Of a stretch of DNA of 40,508 nt, positions 16,503-23,005 are shown one piece after another. Location of the stretch: positions 1 through 40,508 of the forward strand of contig NZ_JGZP01000031.1 in NCBI RefSeq assembly GCF_000741785.1, read 5' to 3'. Under the pieces are notes generated by a model. It was given only the letters and a program-made list of their open reading frames with translations, made no database searches and was not told where the DNA came from. The translations under genes were made by a program, and so were the position numbers. Position 1 is the stretch's first letter. Every line of letters starts with the position of its first letter. This stretch comes from Bifidobacterium stellenboschense (GTDB lineage Bacteria; Actinomycetota; Actinomycetes; Actinomycetales; Bifidobacteriaceae).

Positions 16503-17462
16503 TCAGCGCGCCATGAGCCTCAACGCCTGCTGCATGTCCCTGACGCCGGCTTCCGCCTCCCATAGTCTGGCATCGTAGGCGGCACCGCCGTCACGCACCT
16601 CCAGTTCCAGACCCGTCCGCGCGACGCCATACCAGTGCAACGCCCGATCATAATCCAAGGCGCAGCCGCGCGCGTTCGCATACGCCCGTGCGAGACGCAA
16701 CGCGACGCTTCCCCAGATGCGCGGCGAACCGTCGCGCCCGTAGCGGTACGCCTTCAGGAACATGTCGAGCGCCGCGGCATAGTCGACCTCGCAGCCGCGG
16801 CCTTCCGTCAGCATGTCGCCCAGCTTGTAGCAGCCTTCGGCCAGCCGCCTGTCGGCCGCATGCCGGAAACATTCGAAAGCCAGCGTATCCGTATCCGGCT
16901 TGGGCGGCACCTCGCCGAAATTATCGAAATAGGAACGATAGTATTCGCCTTCGCACCGGTCGTAGGCGTACACGTAGCCGAGGCACAGCCATCCAATCGT
17001 GTTGCCGCGGCCGGCGGCATGCCGGTACAGGATCTCCGCCGCCTTGAAACAGTCGATGCGTGCCCGTCTGTCCTCCGGAGCCGTATATCCCATGCCTTCC
17101 TCGTAGTACATGCCGCCGTACTGCAACGCCAGGCGCCCCTCCGGATCGCTTTCGTCGGCCACATGGCATAAGTCGTCCTCGGCGGTTCCGGCATCATAGA
17201 ACGGCACACCCATATCGGCGGCATCATCCGCATGGCCGATGCCGACGGGATCGATCTCGACCGTCTCCGCATACGGATAACAATCGATCCGGTCCCGTCC
17301 GACCGCGCCATCGCCGTCGCGCACCGGTATGGTGATGAACAGCAACGGGAGAATAGGACCGATGACCGGATCATCGTAGAGGAAATACACGTCGCCGTAG
17401 TCGATGACGGGTATATCGTCATGCACGCTGAGCAATGGGTCATCACCGATGTCGAACACCAT
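16503..17462 (-). CDS. Sel1-like repeat protein
   Basis: The start is placed at ATG 17462 (MVFDIGDD), with AGGTGA six bases upstream, giving 319 residues; a longer frame to 17846 runs over the HIRAN gene and is rejected. The first about 110 residues are acidic and strand-rich with no known domain. The rest contains Sel1-type helical repeats, for example AFECFRHAADRRLAEGCYKLGDM and GCEVDYAAALDMFLKAYRYG, plus ILYRHAAGRGNTIGWLCLGYVYA and GCALDYDRALHWYGVAR. Such repeats mediate protein-protein contacts. It is the last gene of the minus-strand operon, 52 bp after the HIRAN gene. It is probably an adaptor or scaffold for the neighbouring HIRAN and J-like proteins. Confidence 0.75.
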   Translation of the reverse strand: MVFDIGDDPLLSVHDDIPVIDYGDVYFLYDDPVIGPILPLLFITIPVRDGDGAVGRDRIDCYPYAETVEIDPVGIGHADDAADMGVPFYDAGTAEDDLCHVADESDPEGRLALQYGGMYYEEGMGYTAPEDRRARIDCFKAAEILYRHAAGRGNTIGWLCLGYVYAYDRCEGEYYRSYFDNFGEVPPKPDTDTLAFECFRHAADRRLAEGCYKLGDMLTEGRGCEVDYAAALDMFLKAYRYGRDGSPRIWGSVALRLARAYANARGCALDYDRALHWYGVARTGLELEVRDGGAAYDARLWEAEAGVRDMQQALRLMAR

Positions 17463-17514
17463 GGCGTTCACCTGCCTTCCACCGGAATCCGCAACGATTC
17501 CATGATTTCCACGA

Positions 17515-18003
17515 TCAATCCTCCATGACCAGCGACACCCAGATACGGTGGTATTCGCCCAGCGTCTCCGTTTCCAGGTATTCGGCGTACACGTGTTTGC
17601 CGGCGTCCATGAGACGCGCGATGATCTCGTTCTCATGGGCGCGGACCACGCCGAGGAAGACGCCGTCGAGCGACGCCTCCACGGTCCACGGGTCGGCGGC
17701 GTCATCGGGTTCACGCCGCAGGACGATACGCGTCTCGCTCCCGGCGCTTCTGATGCCTTCGAGCATGCCCTCGTCGGCGCCGCTGCCGCCGAATCCGCGT
17801 CCGCCCACCAGATACGTGCGATCCACCAACGTGATGGTCGTCCCATACGGCTTCGGCAGGTCGACGTCTCCCGCCAACCCTCCGGAAACCGTCAACGCGA
17901 ATCCGTCCTGCGCGAGCAACGACAACGCCTGCGACTCCGCCCGATCGGTTTCGCGACGCGCATGATCGCCCGCGTCATTCGTCTTGTCGGTCATATCGGT
18001 CAT
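17515..18003 (-). CDS. HIRAN-domain protein
   Basis: The 162-residue protein starts at ATG 18003 with AAGGAGG four bases before it, overlapping the upstream J-like gene by ATGA. Residues 1-50 are polar. From about 62 to 158 the sequence follows the HIRAN pattern: TYLVGGRGFGG, then ETRIVLRREPDDAADPWTV (the conserved LxREPxNxxD box), then GVFLGVVRAHENEIIARLMDAGKHVYAEY. In eukaryotic HLTF and Rad5 the HIRAN domain recognises DNA 3' ends and stalled forks; bacterial stand-alone versions are often near DNA-repair or stress genes. A DNA-damage or foreign-DNA sensing role is inference. Coupled translation indicates a partnership with the J-like protein. Confidence 0.75.
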   Translation of the reverse strand: MTDMTDKTNDAGDHARRETDRAESQALSLLAQDGFALTVSGGLAGDVDLPKPYGTTITLVDRTYLVGGRGFGGSGADEGMLEGIRSAGSETRIVLRREPDDAADPWTVEASLDGVFLGVVRAHENEIIARLMDAGKHVYAEYLETETLGEYHRIWVSLVMED

Positions 18004-18809
18004 CGATCCTCCTTGATCAACCGGTCATACGCTTCATCGTAGTGTGTTTTCTCACGCTCGAACGCCTCCACCCGCGCCCTCAGACCGCCGACCACGCCGC
18101 TCACCCATTCCGGATCATCGAGTTTGGCCCGCAACGTGTACGGCTCGGTGGAAACCATCCGATTCAGATCTCCCCGGCAGGACGACAGACGATCCTCCAG
18201 CAATTCGATCTCACCGGCGAGCTCGTCCGCGGTCAGACGCCCATAGTCGACGTCGTCCGTCCAATCGGCCGTGGCCACGTCCAGCGCCCGCAGCATTTCC
18301 AAGTCGCCATTCGCGAGGGCGTTGCACGCCATCTCATAGTATTGCGCGCGTTGCTCGTCTCCCGGGAACAGGTCGGGGTGGAAACGCCGTGCGAGACGAC
18401 GGAACAGCCTGTTCAGCTCCCCTGCCTTGCCCGCCGTCATACGCTGTCTGCCGCTACGCCATCGGAGGAGCGCATTGAGCGTGCGCATCTTCTCATCCAT
18501 CATCCGCCTCCAATCAGCGAATTCGGCATCCAGCGCCTTCGTGATCGCTTCGGGTTCCACAGACTCCCCGCGATTCACGCGCGCCCGCGCCATCGCATAA
18601 CGGCGTTTGGCGCGGCGCGCCGCAAGCTCGGCCTTGACCCGACGCACATTCCAGACGCCGATCTTGGTCGCGTAATCGGCTTTGATCCGCGGAATCACCT
18701 GCTGCCGAATCTCATCCATACGCGCCAACGTCTCCGACAGGTCGGCACGCAGACGCGTTATATGCGCGACGAGTTCCCTGCGGGAATCACCCGATTCCTT
18801 CACGTCCAC
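18000..18809 (-). CDS. Coiled-coil protein with J-domain-like segment
   Basis: No ATG start is available downstream of the preceding gene; the best start is GTG 18809 (VDVKESG), with GTG 18803 equally possible. That gives about 269 residues. Residues 8-110 are charged and helical, a likely coiled coil (ELVAHITRLRADLSETLARMDEI). Residues about 130-165 resemble helices II-III of a J-domain around HPD 144-146 (LFRRLARRFHPDLFPGDEQ). The C-terminus is helical again. Its stop overlaps the HIRAN start by ATGA. A J-like segment suggests recruitment of an Hsp70 chaperone, though none is encoded nearby, and the fragment may simply be a structural module. Confidence 0.6.
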   Translation of the reverse strand: MDVKESGDSRRELVAHITRLRADLSETLARMDEIRQQVIPRIKADYATKIGVWNVRRVKAELAARRAKRRYAMARARVNRGESVEPEAITKALDAEFADWRRMMDEKMRTLNALLRWRSGRQRMTAGKAGELNRLFRRLARRFHPDLFPGDEQRAQYYEMACNALANGDLEMLRALDVATADWTDDVDYGRLTADELAGEIELLEDRLSSCRGDLNRMVSTEPYTLRAKLDDPEWVSGVVGGLRARVEAFEREKTHYDEAYDRLIKEDR

Positions 18810-18870
18810 TTCTTCGTCGTACCCCCCACACCACAGCAGGCTCCTTCGTCCATCATCCAACCGAAGCCGA

Positions 18871-19674
18871 TCAGAACAGGCACCGCTCGATGACCTGCTT
18901 GCCACGCAACGTCGCCATCCAATCGAAGGGGATGCCGTCCACACCGTAGACGATGCCGGCGAGGCCTCCGGCCACGGCGGCCGTGGTGTCCGTGTCCGCG
19001 CCGAGGTTCACGGCCTTCAGCACGCACGCCGCATACGAGTCCGTGGCGAGCAGGCACCAGATCGCGGCGAGCAGCGTGTCCAGCACGTAGCCGCCGGAGC
19101 GGATCTCCGTCTCCGGAAGCGACGCCACGTCGGAGCGCACCGGCTTCGCCTCCGCCAACGCCTCGGCCGGGGAACGGCCGGCGATCAGCAGCCGGGCGAA
19201 CGCGACCAGGCGCACGCACGCGTCCATGCTCGTCGGATGCGCATGCGTAATCGCGCTCACCGCACGAATCTCATCGTCGGTCGCTTCGGCGAACGCGAGC
19301 GGGATTGTGCGCATCAGCGAACCATTGCCGTTGTCCCACTCGCCGTCGCAGCCACGGCCCGTCATCAGCGCCTCGACCGTGGTGTTGCCGATGTCGAACA
19401 GGCCGTCGACCGTGTACGCGTCATGCCGATACCAATCCTCGAACCGTGCGCGCATATCCGCCACGTCGATGCGCCCGTCGTTCTCGCGGATGGAATCGCA
19501 GACCGCGAGCGCCATGCTCGTGTCGTCGCTCCATGTGCCTGCCGGCTGGTCGTGCGTGCCGTGACCGGTCATGGTCTCCGCATGGAAGCTCCCCCGCTTT
19601 TTGAACTCGTAGGGCACGCCGAGCGCGTCCCCCACCGCCTGCCCGTACACGGCATCCCGCAACATCGCTGTCAT
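18871..19674 (-). CDS. ADP-ribosylglycohydrolase family protein
   Basis: ATG 19674 is chosen because AAGGAG lies six bases before it; ATG 19680 lies directly against the site. The 267-residue protein covers the whole DraG/ARH fold. It has GQAVGDALGVPYEF (11-24), the metal box TWSDDTSMAL (48-57), NGNGSLMR, THAHP and the second metal box GADTDTTAAVAGG (about 225-237). Both binuclear magnesium sites are intact. The family removes ADP-ribose from arginine or other targets, or hydrolyses related ADP-ribosyl compounds. It leads the minus-strand operon with the J-like, HIRAN and Sel1 proteins. No ADP-ribosyltransferase is visible in the window, so its partner, if any, is elsewhere or on an invader. 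Confidence 0.88.
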   Translation of the reverse strand: MTAMLRDAVYGQAVGDALGVPYEFKKRGSFHAETMTGHGTHDQPAGTWSDDTSMALAVCDSIRENDGRIDVADMRARFEDWYRHDAYTVDGLFDIGNTTVEALMTGRGCDGEWDNGNGSLMRTIPLAFAEATDDEIRAVSAITHAHPTSMDACVRLVAFARLLIAGRSPAEALAEAKPVRSDVASLPETEIRSGGYVLDTLLAAIWCLLATDSYAACVLKAVNLGADTDTTAAVAGGLAGIVYGVDGIPFDWMATLRGKQVIERCLF

Positions 19675-19715
19675 GGCCATCTCCTTGTCGCACTTCGTCG
19701 TCCAAACCGGTGTAT

Positions 19716-19727
19716 TCCCAATTGGGA
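19716..19727. promoter_or_regulatory. Perfect 12-bp palindrome TCCCAATTGGGA
   Basis: The palindrome lies 42 bp upstream of the glycohydrolase start on the minus strand and about 75 bp upstream of the small plus-strand gene at 19801. It is a reasonable operator for the divergent pair. No regulator is assigned. Confidence 0.4.
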
Positions 19728-19800
19728 GAACCCTGTAACGAGCATAACCCAAGCCGAGGCGCATCATCCGACGTTCCAACTGACGGATATACTTACGGAT

Positions 19801-20043
19801 ATGAGAATGCCGAAGTTTTCCACGTTGTACATGGCTATCGCGGCGATGAACGCCCTGTCGACCATCCTCGAGTTCGCAAAGGACGACAGGGACAACAAGG
19901 CCCTGCTGTTCCGCGCCATCACAACGGTCAATTGGATCACCATCACCATCATGCAGCTGCGATGGGAACGGCAGGAAGCGCTGGAGGCCTCCGAAGACGA
20001 GGAAGCCGAAGAGAGCGGAAGCCCCGAACGCATCGAGGCGTAG
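19801..20043 (+). CDS. Small hypothetical protein, possibly leaderless
   Basis: An 80-residue frame from ATG 19801. TATACT at 19788-19793 is placed so that transcription would start at or next to the ATG, which fits a leaderless message, common in actinobacteria; there is no ribosome site and no clear -35. Residues 9-25 and 38-54 are moderately hydrophobic (LYMAIAAMNALSTILEF; FRAITTVNWITITIMQL), and the C-terminus is glutamate-rich. It is divergent from the glycohydrolase. I do not recognise a family. It may be a small membrane-associated protein. Confidence 0.5.
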   Translation: MRMPKFSTLYMAIAAMNALSTILEFAKDDRDNKALLFRAITTVNWITITIMQLRWERQEALEASEDEEAEESGSPERIEA

Positions 20044-20095
20044 CCGGCTCCTCGGCGTCTCCACGAACACCTCCATCGCCATCACGGAAACGATC

Positions 20096-20317
20096 ATGAC
20101 GCAACAGCACGAAACCCCCTCAACCCAACCGGAACGCTCATCCGGCTGGCCGAAGCCGCCGCGACATGACGGACAATCCTGGAACGAACCGAAGCGCGCG
20201 GACGGCAAAGCCCGGCAGCCCTCCATCAACGCGAACGCCCAGGGCGCGGCGAAATCCGCCAGGCGCGCGATGCCGTTCAAGGCGACCGGGCACAAGGGCG
20301 GCATCAGCTTCCGCTGA
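20096..20317 (+). CDS. Small hypothetical basic protein
   Basis: A 73-residue frame from ATG 20096, 52 bases after the preceding small gene, with only a weak GGAAACG before it. The product is rich in Q, P, K, R and S with no hydrophobic stretch (WPKPPRHDGQSWNEPKR ... PFKATGHKGGISFR) and would be disordered and positively charged. No family is recognised. It could share a transcript with the gene at 19801. It ends about 80 bp before the 21-bp repeat structure. Confidence 0.4.
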   Translation: MTQQHETPSTQPERSSGWPKPPRHDGQSWNEPKRADGKARQPSINANAQGAAKSARRAMPFKATGHKGGISFR

Positions 20318-20398
20318 CGCCGCCGCAGGTCTTCCGACCATGACTGGACGCACGCAAATAGGCGGCCCGGGCGACCGTTCCGGAGTCTCAAGGCGAAT

Positions 20399-20732
20399 GT
20401 GCATGGTTCGGATGGCAACGTGCATGGCTCAACCGGCAACGTGTATGGTTCCGGCGGCAACGTGCACGATCAGAGGCCGAACGTGCACGGCCATGCCGTG
20501 AAGAACGCGATATCCATGACATTGCCGCGATATTAATTCGGCGGAATTCCAAGGTTTTCGCAAAACCAAGGATTCGCCCTGCAGGTCGCTTTCAAAGGGA
20601 CACCATGCAGGTTGGTCGTTTCCAACTACAGGTTGCCTCCGAAACCATGCACTTCCACGCTTCGACCACGCATATTGCCCTCTGAACCATGCACATAACC
20701 TGCCGAATCATACACATTCGCGTATCCCAGCA
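20399..20732. repeat. Two-armed 21-bp repeat structure, locus B
   Basis: The left arm has five units (GTGCATGG, GTGTATGG, GTGCACGA types) at 20399, 20420, 20441, 20462 and 20483, exactly 21 bp apart. The right arm has six units in reverse orientation at 20607, 20628, 20649, 20670, 20691 and 20712, also exactly 21 bp apart. Core and right-arm junction share GGCGGAATTCCAAGG (20540-20554) and ACACCATGCAGGTTG (20600-20614) with locus A, and CCGTGAAGA after the left arm. The core is about 10 bases shorter than in locus A. The two loci are in the same orientation, 13.8 kb apart. Confidence 0.75.
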
Positions 20733-20733
20733 T

Positions 20734-20785
20734 CGGTTCCCCGTAGCATATCCCGCGGCGGTTCCCTGCGGCGGTTCCCCGTAGC
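20734..20785. repeat. Short direct repeats CGGTTCCCCGTAGC
   Basis: CGGTTCCCCGTAGC occurs at 20734-20747 and 20772-20785, and GCGGCGGTTCCC at 20755 and 20768. This directly follows locus B. From 20786 to 20997 I see no gene or clear signal. Confidence 0.5.
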
Positions 20786-20997
20786 GCACTGCCTGCCACG
20801 GCACATCGCGATAAAAAAGCAGCTCAGACAACGACGGGGAGAGACGGGGTAGCTCGTTCCGGCGCCGAGCGCGGATCCGCGAGCGCCATTCCCTCACAGG
20901 ATTGCCGGGAGACCTTCATCTTCTTCGGAGCATGCGCCAATCCCCCGTCGGCATACTGGGCCCCACCAAGGCAATCACCTTCGGAAAGGAGCCGACC

Positions 20998-21120
20998 ATG
21001 TTGGATCTCACCATGCTGGATTTCGCGGAACCGTGGCTCATCGGCGGGGAAGCGCCGACTTCCGACGCCTACGATCCAAGCGTCGACGCCGGCACCAGCT
21101 ACGCCCGGCACCACCTATGA
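20998..21120 (+). CDS. Possible 40-residue peptide gene
   Basis: ATG 20998 has an excellent ribosome site (GGAAAGGAG, about seven bases before it). The peptide begins MLDLTMLDFAEPWLIGGEAP and continues with an acidic, tyrosine-containing tail ending in ARHHL. It has no cysteine and no long hydrophobic helix. The G-G pair after a hydrophobic leader resembles a processing site, but no modification or export enzyme is adjacent. It could be a leader peptide or small protein. The good initiation signal is the only real support. Confidence 0.4.
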   Translation: MLDLTMLDFAEPWLIGGEAPTSDAYDPSVDAGTSYARHHL

Positions 21121-21290
21121 CGGCATCGGCCGACTCCACGGAACGACCGGCACCCGGCACGACGCACACCGACGCCGATCACGCCCTCTGACGTCCACGG
21201 TTCTTGGCACGACGTCCCACCGCAACATGGCCGATACGTCACGGCACTACCATCACGCGCCAGCGGGGCGGTTCGCGCAGACCACGACGC

Positions 21291-21320
21291 ACCGGACATA
21301 ACCGGACATAACCGGACACA
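21291..21320. repeat. Three tandem 10-bp repeats upstream of the alcohol dehydrogenase
   Basis: ACCGGACATA, ACCGGACATA and ACCGGACACA are head to tail, ending 31 bases before the ATG at 21352. One repeat per helical turn puts all three on the same DNA face. They may bind a regulator, or vary in number by slippage. Nothing else is recognised between 21121 and 21290. Confidence 0.6.
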
Positions 21321-21351
21321 TACGGCACGCAAAGGAAAGACAGACACATCC

Positions 21352-22497
21352 ATGAAGATGCTCACCGTAGGCCCGAAGGACATCCACCAGTTCGACACGG
21401 TCAAGGAGTTCGCCGAGGAGTTCAAGCTCGGCCCGCGCGATCTGGTCGTCACCATCGGCATGATCCACGACGCGTTCCTGGAACCCCATCTCAATGGCGC
21501 GAACGTGCTGCTCGTCGACAAGTACGGCAACCAGGAGCCGACCGACGTGATGATCGACGCGATCATCACGGACGCGAAGGCGTTCGACTACGACCGCATC
21601 GTCGCGATCGGCGGCGGCGCGGTGATGGACATGTCGAAGATCGTGGCCGTGGCGGGCGGCGCGTCGATCGACGAGGTCATCGACCACCTGCCCGACTTCA
21701 AGCGCACGGTGGGTCTCGTGCTCGTGCCCACCACGTGCGGCACGGGCAGCGAGGTCACGGAGATCGCGGCCATCAACCGCACGCGGCTCGGCTGCAAGGC
21801 GGGCATCGCCGGCCCGGAGATGTTCGCCGACCATGCGGTGCTCATCCCCGAACTCCTGTACGGTCTGCCCGACCACGTGTTCATGACCAGCTCGCTCGAC
21901 GCGCTCGTGCATTCGGTCGAATCCACCCTCTCCCCGAACGCGACCCCGTACACGCGCCTGTTCGGTTATGAGGCGATGCGCATGATCGTGGGCGGTTACC
22001 AGGCGATCGTCGAGGCCGGCGGCCCGGACGGCGACGCGGAGAAGCGACGTGTGAAGCGCAACGAGCTGATGACCGACTTCCTCATCGCCTCCGACTACGC
22101 GGGCATCAGCTTCGACACGGGCGGCTGCGCGGCCGTGCACGCGCTGAGCTACCAGCTGGGCGGCAAGTACCATGTGCCGCACGGCGAATCGAACTACGCG
22201 ATGTTCACCGGCGTGCTGCGCAACTACATGGAGATCAAGCCGGACGGCGAGATCGCGAAGCTCAACGGCGTGCTCGCCGGCCTGCTCGGCTGCGACGTGG
22301 CCGACGTGTACGACGAGCTGGAAAGACTCATCAATAAGCTGCTGCCGAAGAAGGCGCTGCACGAGTACGGTGTGACCCGCGAGGACCTGCCCGAGTTCAC
22401 GGACCGCGTGATGACCACGCAGGCGCGTCTCATGCGCAACAACTACGTGCCGCTCGACGCGGCTCGCGTGCGCAAGATCTTCGAGGAGCTGTACTGA
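21352..22497 (+). CDS. Iron-containing alcohol dehydrogenase (4-hydroxybutyrate dehydrogenase-like)
   Basis: The 381-residue protein starts at ATG 21352 after AAAGGAAAG. It shows the full group III alcohol dehydrogenase pattern. The nucleotide-binding loop is AIGGGAVMDMSK (85-96) and the second signature PTTCGTGSE (126-134). Likely metal ligands are D183 (LDALVH), H187, H263 (VHALSYQLGG) and H277 (VPHGESN). The family reduces aldehydes to alcohols with NAD(P)H. The overall look (short N-terminus, AAVHALSYQLGGKYHVPHG) is closest to 4-hydroxybutyrate or related dehydrogenases, but the substrate cannot be fixed. Two bases separate it from the next gene, so they are co-translated. Tandem 10-mers upstream may control it. 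Confidence 0.88.
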   Translation: MKMLTVGPKDIHQFDTVKEFAEEFKLGPRDLVVTIGMIHDAFLEPHLNGANVLLVDKYGNQEPTDVMIDAIITDAKAFDYDRIVAIGGGAVMDMSKIVAVAGGASIDEVIDHLPDFKRTVGLVLVPTTCGTGSEVTEIAAINRTRLGCKAGIAGPEMFADHAVLIPELLYGLPDHVFMTSSLDALVHSVESTLSPNATPYTRLFGYEAMRMIVGGYQAIVEAGGPDGDAEKRRVKRNELMTDFLIASDYAGISFDTGGCAAVHALSYQLGGKYHVPHGESNYAMFTGVLRNYMEIKPDGEIAKLNGVLAGLLGCDVADVYDELERLINKLLPKKALHEYGVTREDLPEFTDRVMTTQARLMRNNYVPLDAARVRKIFEELY

Positions 22498-22499
22498 CG

Positions 22500-22928
22500 A
22501 TGACGCCCATCGAACTGGCGACGCGCAGACGGGTCACGGGATTGACGTCGGGTGAGTTCGCCCGTCTGTTCGTGACCATCGAGCGCAAGGTGGGCGGCGA
22601 GTCCGCGCACTGGGACGCCTCCGACGTGGAGTCGTGGGAGCTGGTCGGCCCGCCCGTGACCGCCGACCAGCATCTCAACGACACGTTCGCCGCCGCGAAC
22701 GAGTTCGTCGCGACGCTCGCGAAACGCCTGTACCGGATGATCACCCCGGCCGAGGAGGATACGGTCGTCACCGTGTTCGACGACGACGTGACCTTCTGGG
22801 CGGAGCAACCCGATCTGGGCGGCATCCCGCACGCCCTGTGGAACATCGCCGCGTTGCAGGCCATCGAGTGGGTGCGCCTGGAAACGGGCGTCGTCTGCAC
22901 GCTCGACGTGCGCCCCGCGATCGGCTGA
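22500..22928 (+). CDS. Hypothetical protein coupled to the dehydrogenase
   Basis: The 142-residue protein starts at ATG 22500, two bases after the dehydrogenase stop, so it is almost certainly translated by coupling. It is acidic, with no signal peptide and no membrane segment. Recognisable order is mixed: a basic start (MTPIELATRRRVTGLTSGEF), a central helix (LNDTFAAANEFVATLAKRLYRMI) and a strand-rich part (DTVVTVFDDDVTFWAEQPDLGG). I do not recognise a family. Position suggests a function linked to the dehydrogenase, such as regulation or assembly. Confidence 0.65.
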   Translation: MTPIELATRRRVTGLTSGEFARLFVTIERKVGGESAHWDASDVESWELVGPPVTADQHLNDTFAAANEFVATLAKRLYRMITPAEEDTVVTVFDDDVTFWAEQPDLGGIPHALWNIAALQAIEWVRLETGVVCTLDVRPAIG

Positions 22929-22958
22929 ATCCGCCCGAATGCTTCCGTCTCCGTTTTC

Positions 22959-23003
22959 GCCGCCGGTCTCCGACGAAAGCCGGAAACCTCGACGACCGGC
23001 GGC
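22959..23003. terminator. Bidirectional hairpin between convergent genes
   Basis: GCCGCCGGTC and GACCGGCGGC form a perfect ten-pair stem over a 25-base loop, between the convergent ends at 22928 and 23006. TTTT precedes the stem, giving an A/T flank for minus-strand termination. Confidence 0.55.
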
Positions 23004-23005
23004 CT

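Noticed and set aside
16503..17846. Longer 447-residue version of the Sel1 protein
   Set aside because: The extra N-terminus overlaps the HIRAN gene and is of shadow composition; ATG 17462 has a ribosome site.
18871..20460. Extended 529-residue version of the glycohydrolase
   Set aside because: The upstream extension crosses two small genes and locus B and has no domain; ATG 19674 has a good ribosome site and matches the family's start.
6600..20800. Integrated phage or integrative element
   Set aside because: No integrase, transposase, replication or mobilisation gene and no tRNA end is seen; only the repeat pair suggests mobility.
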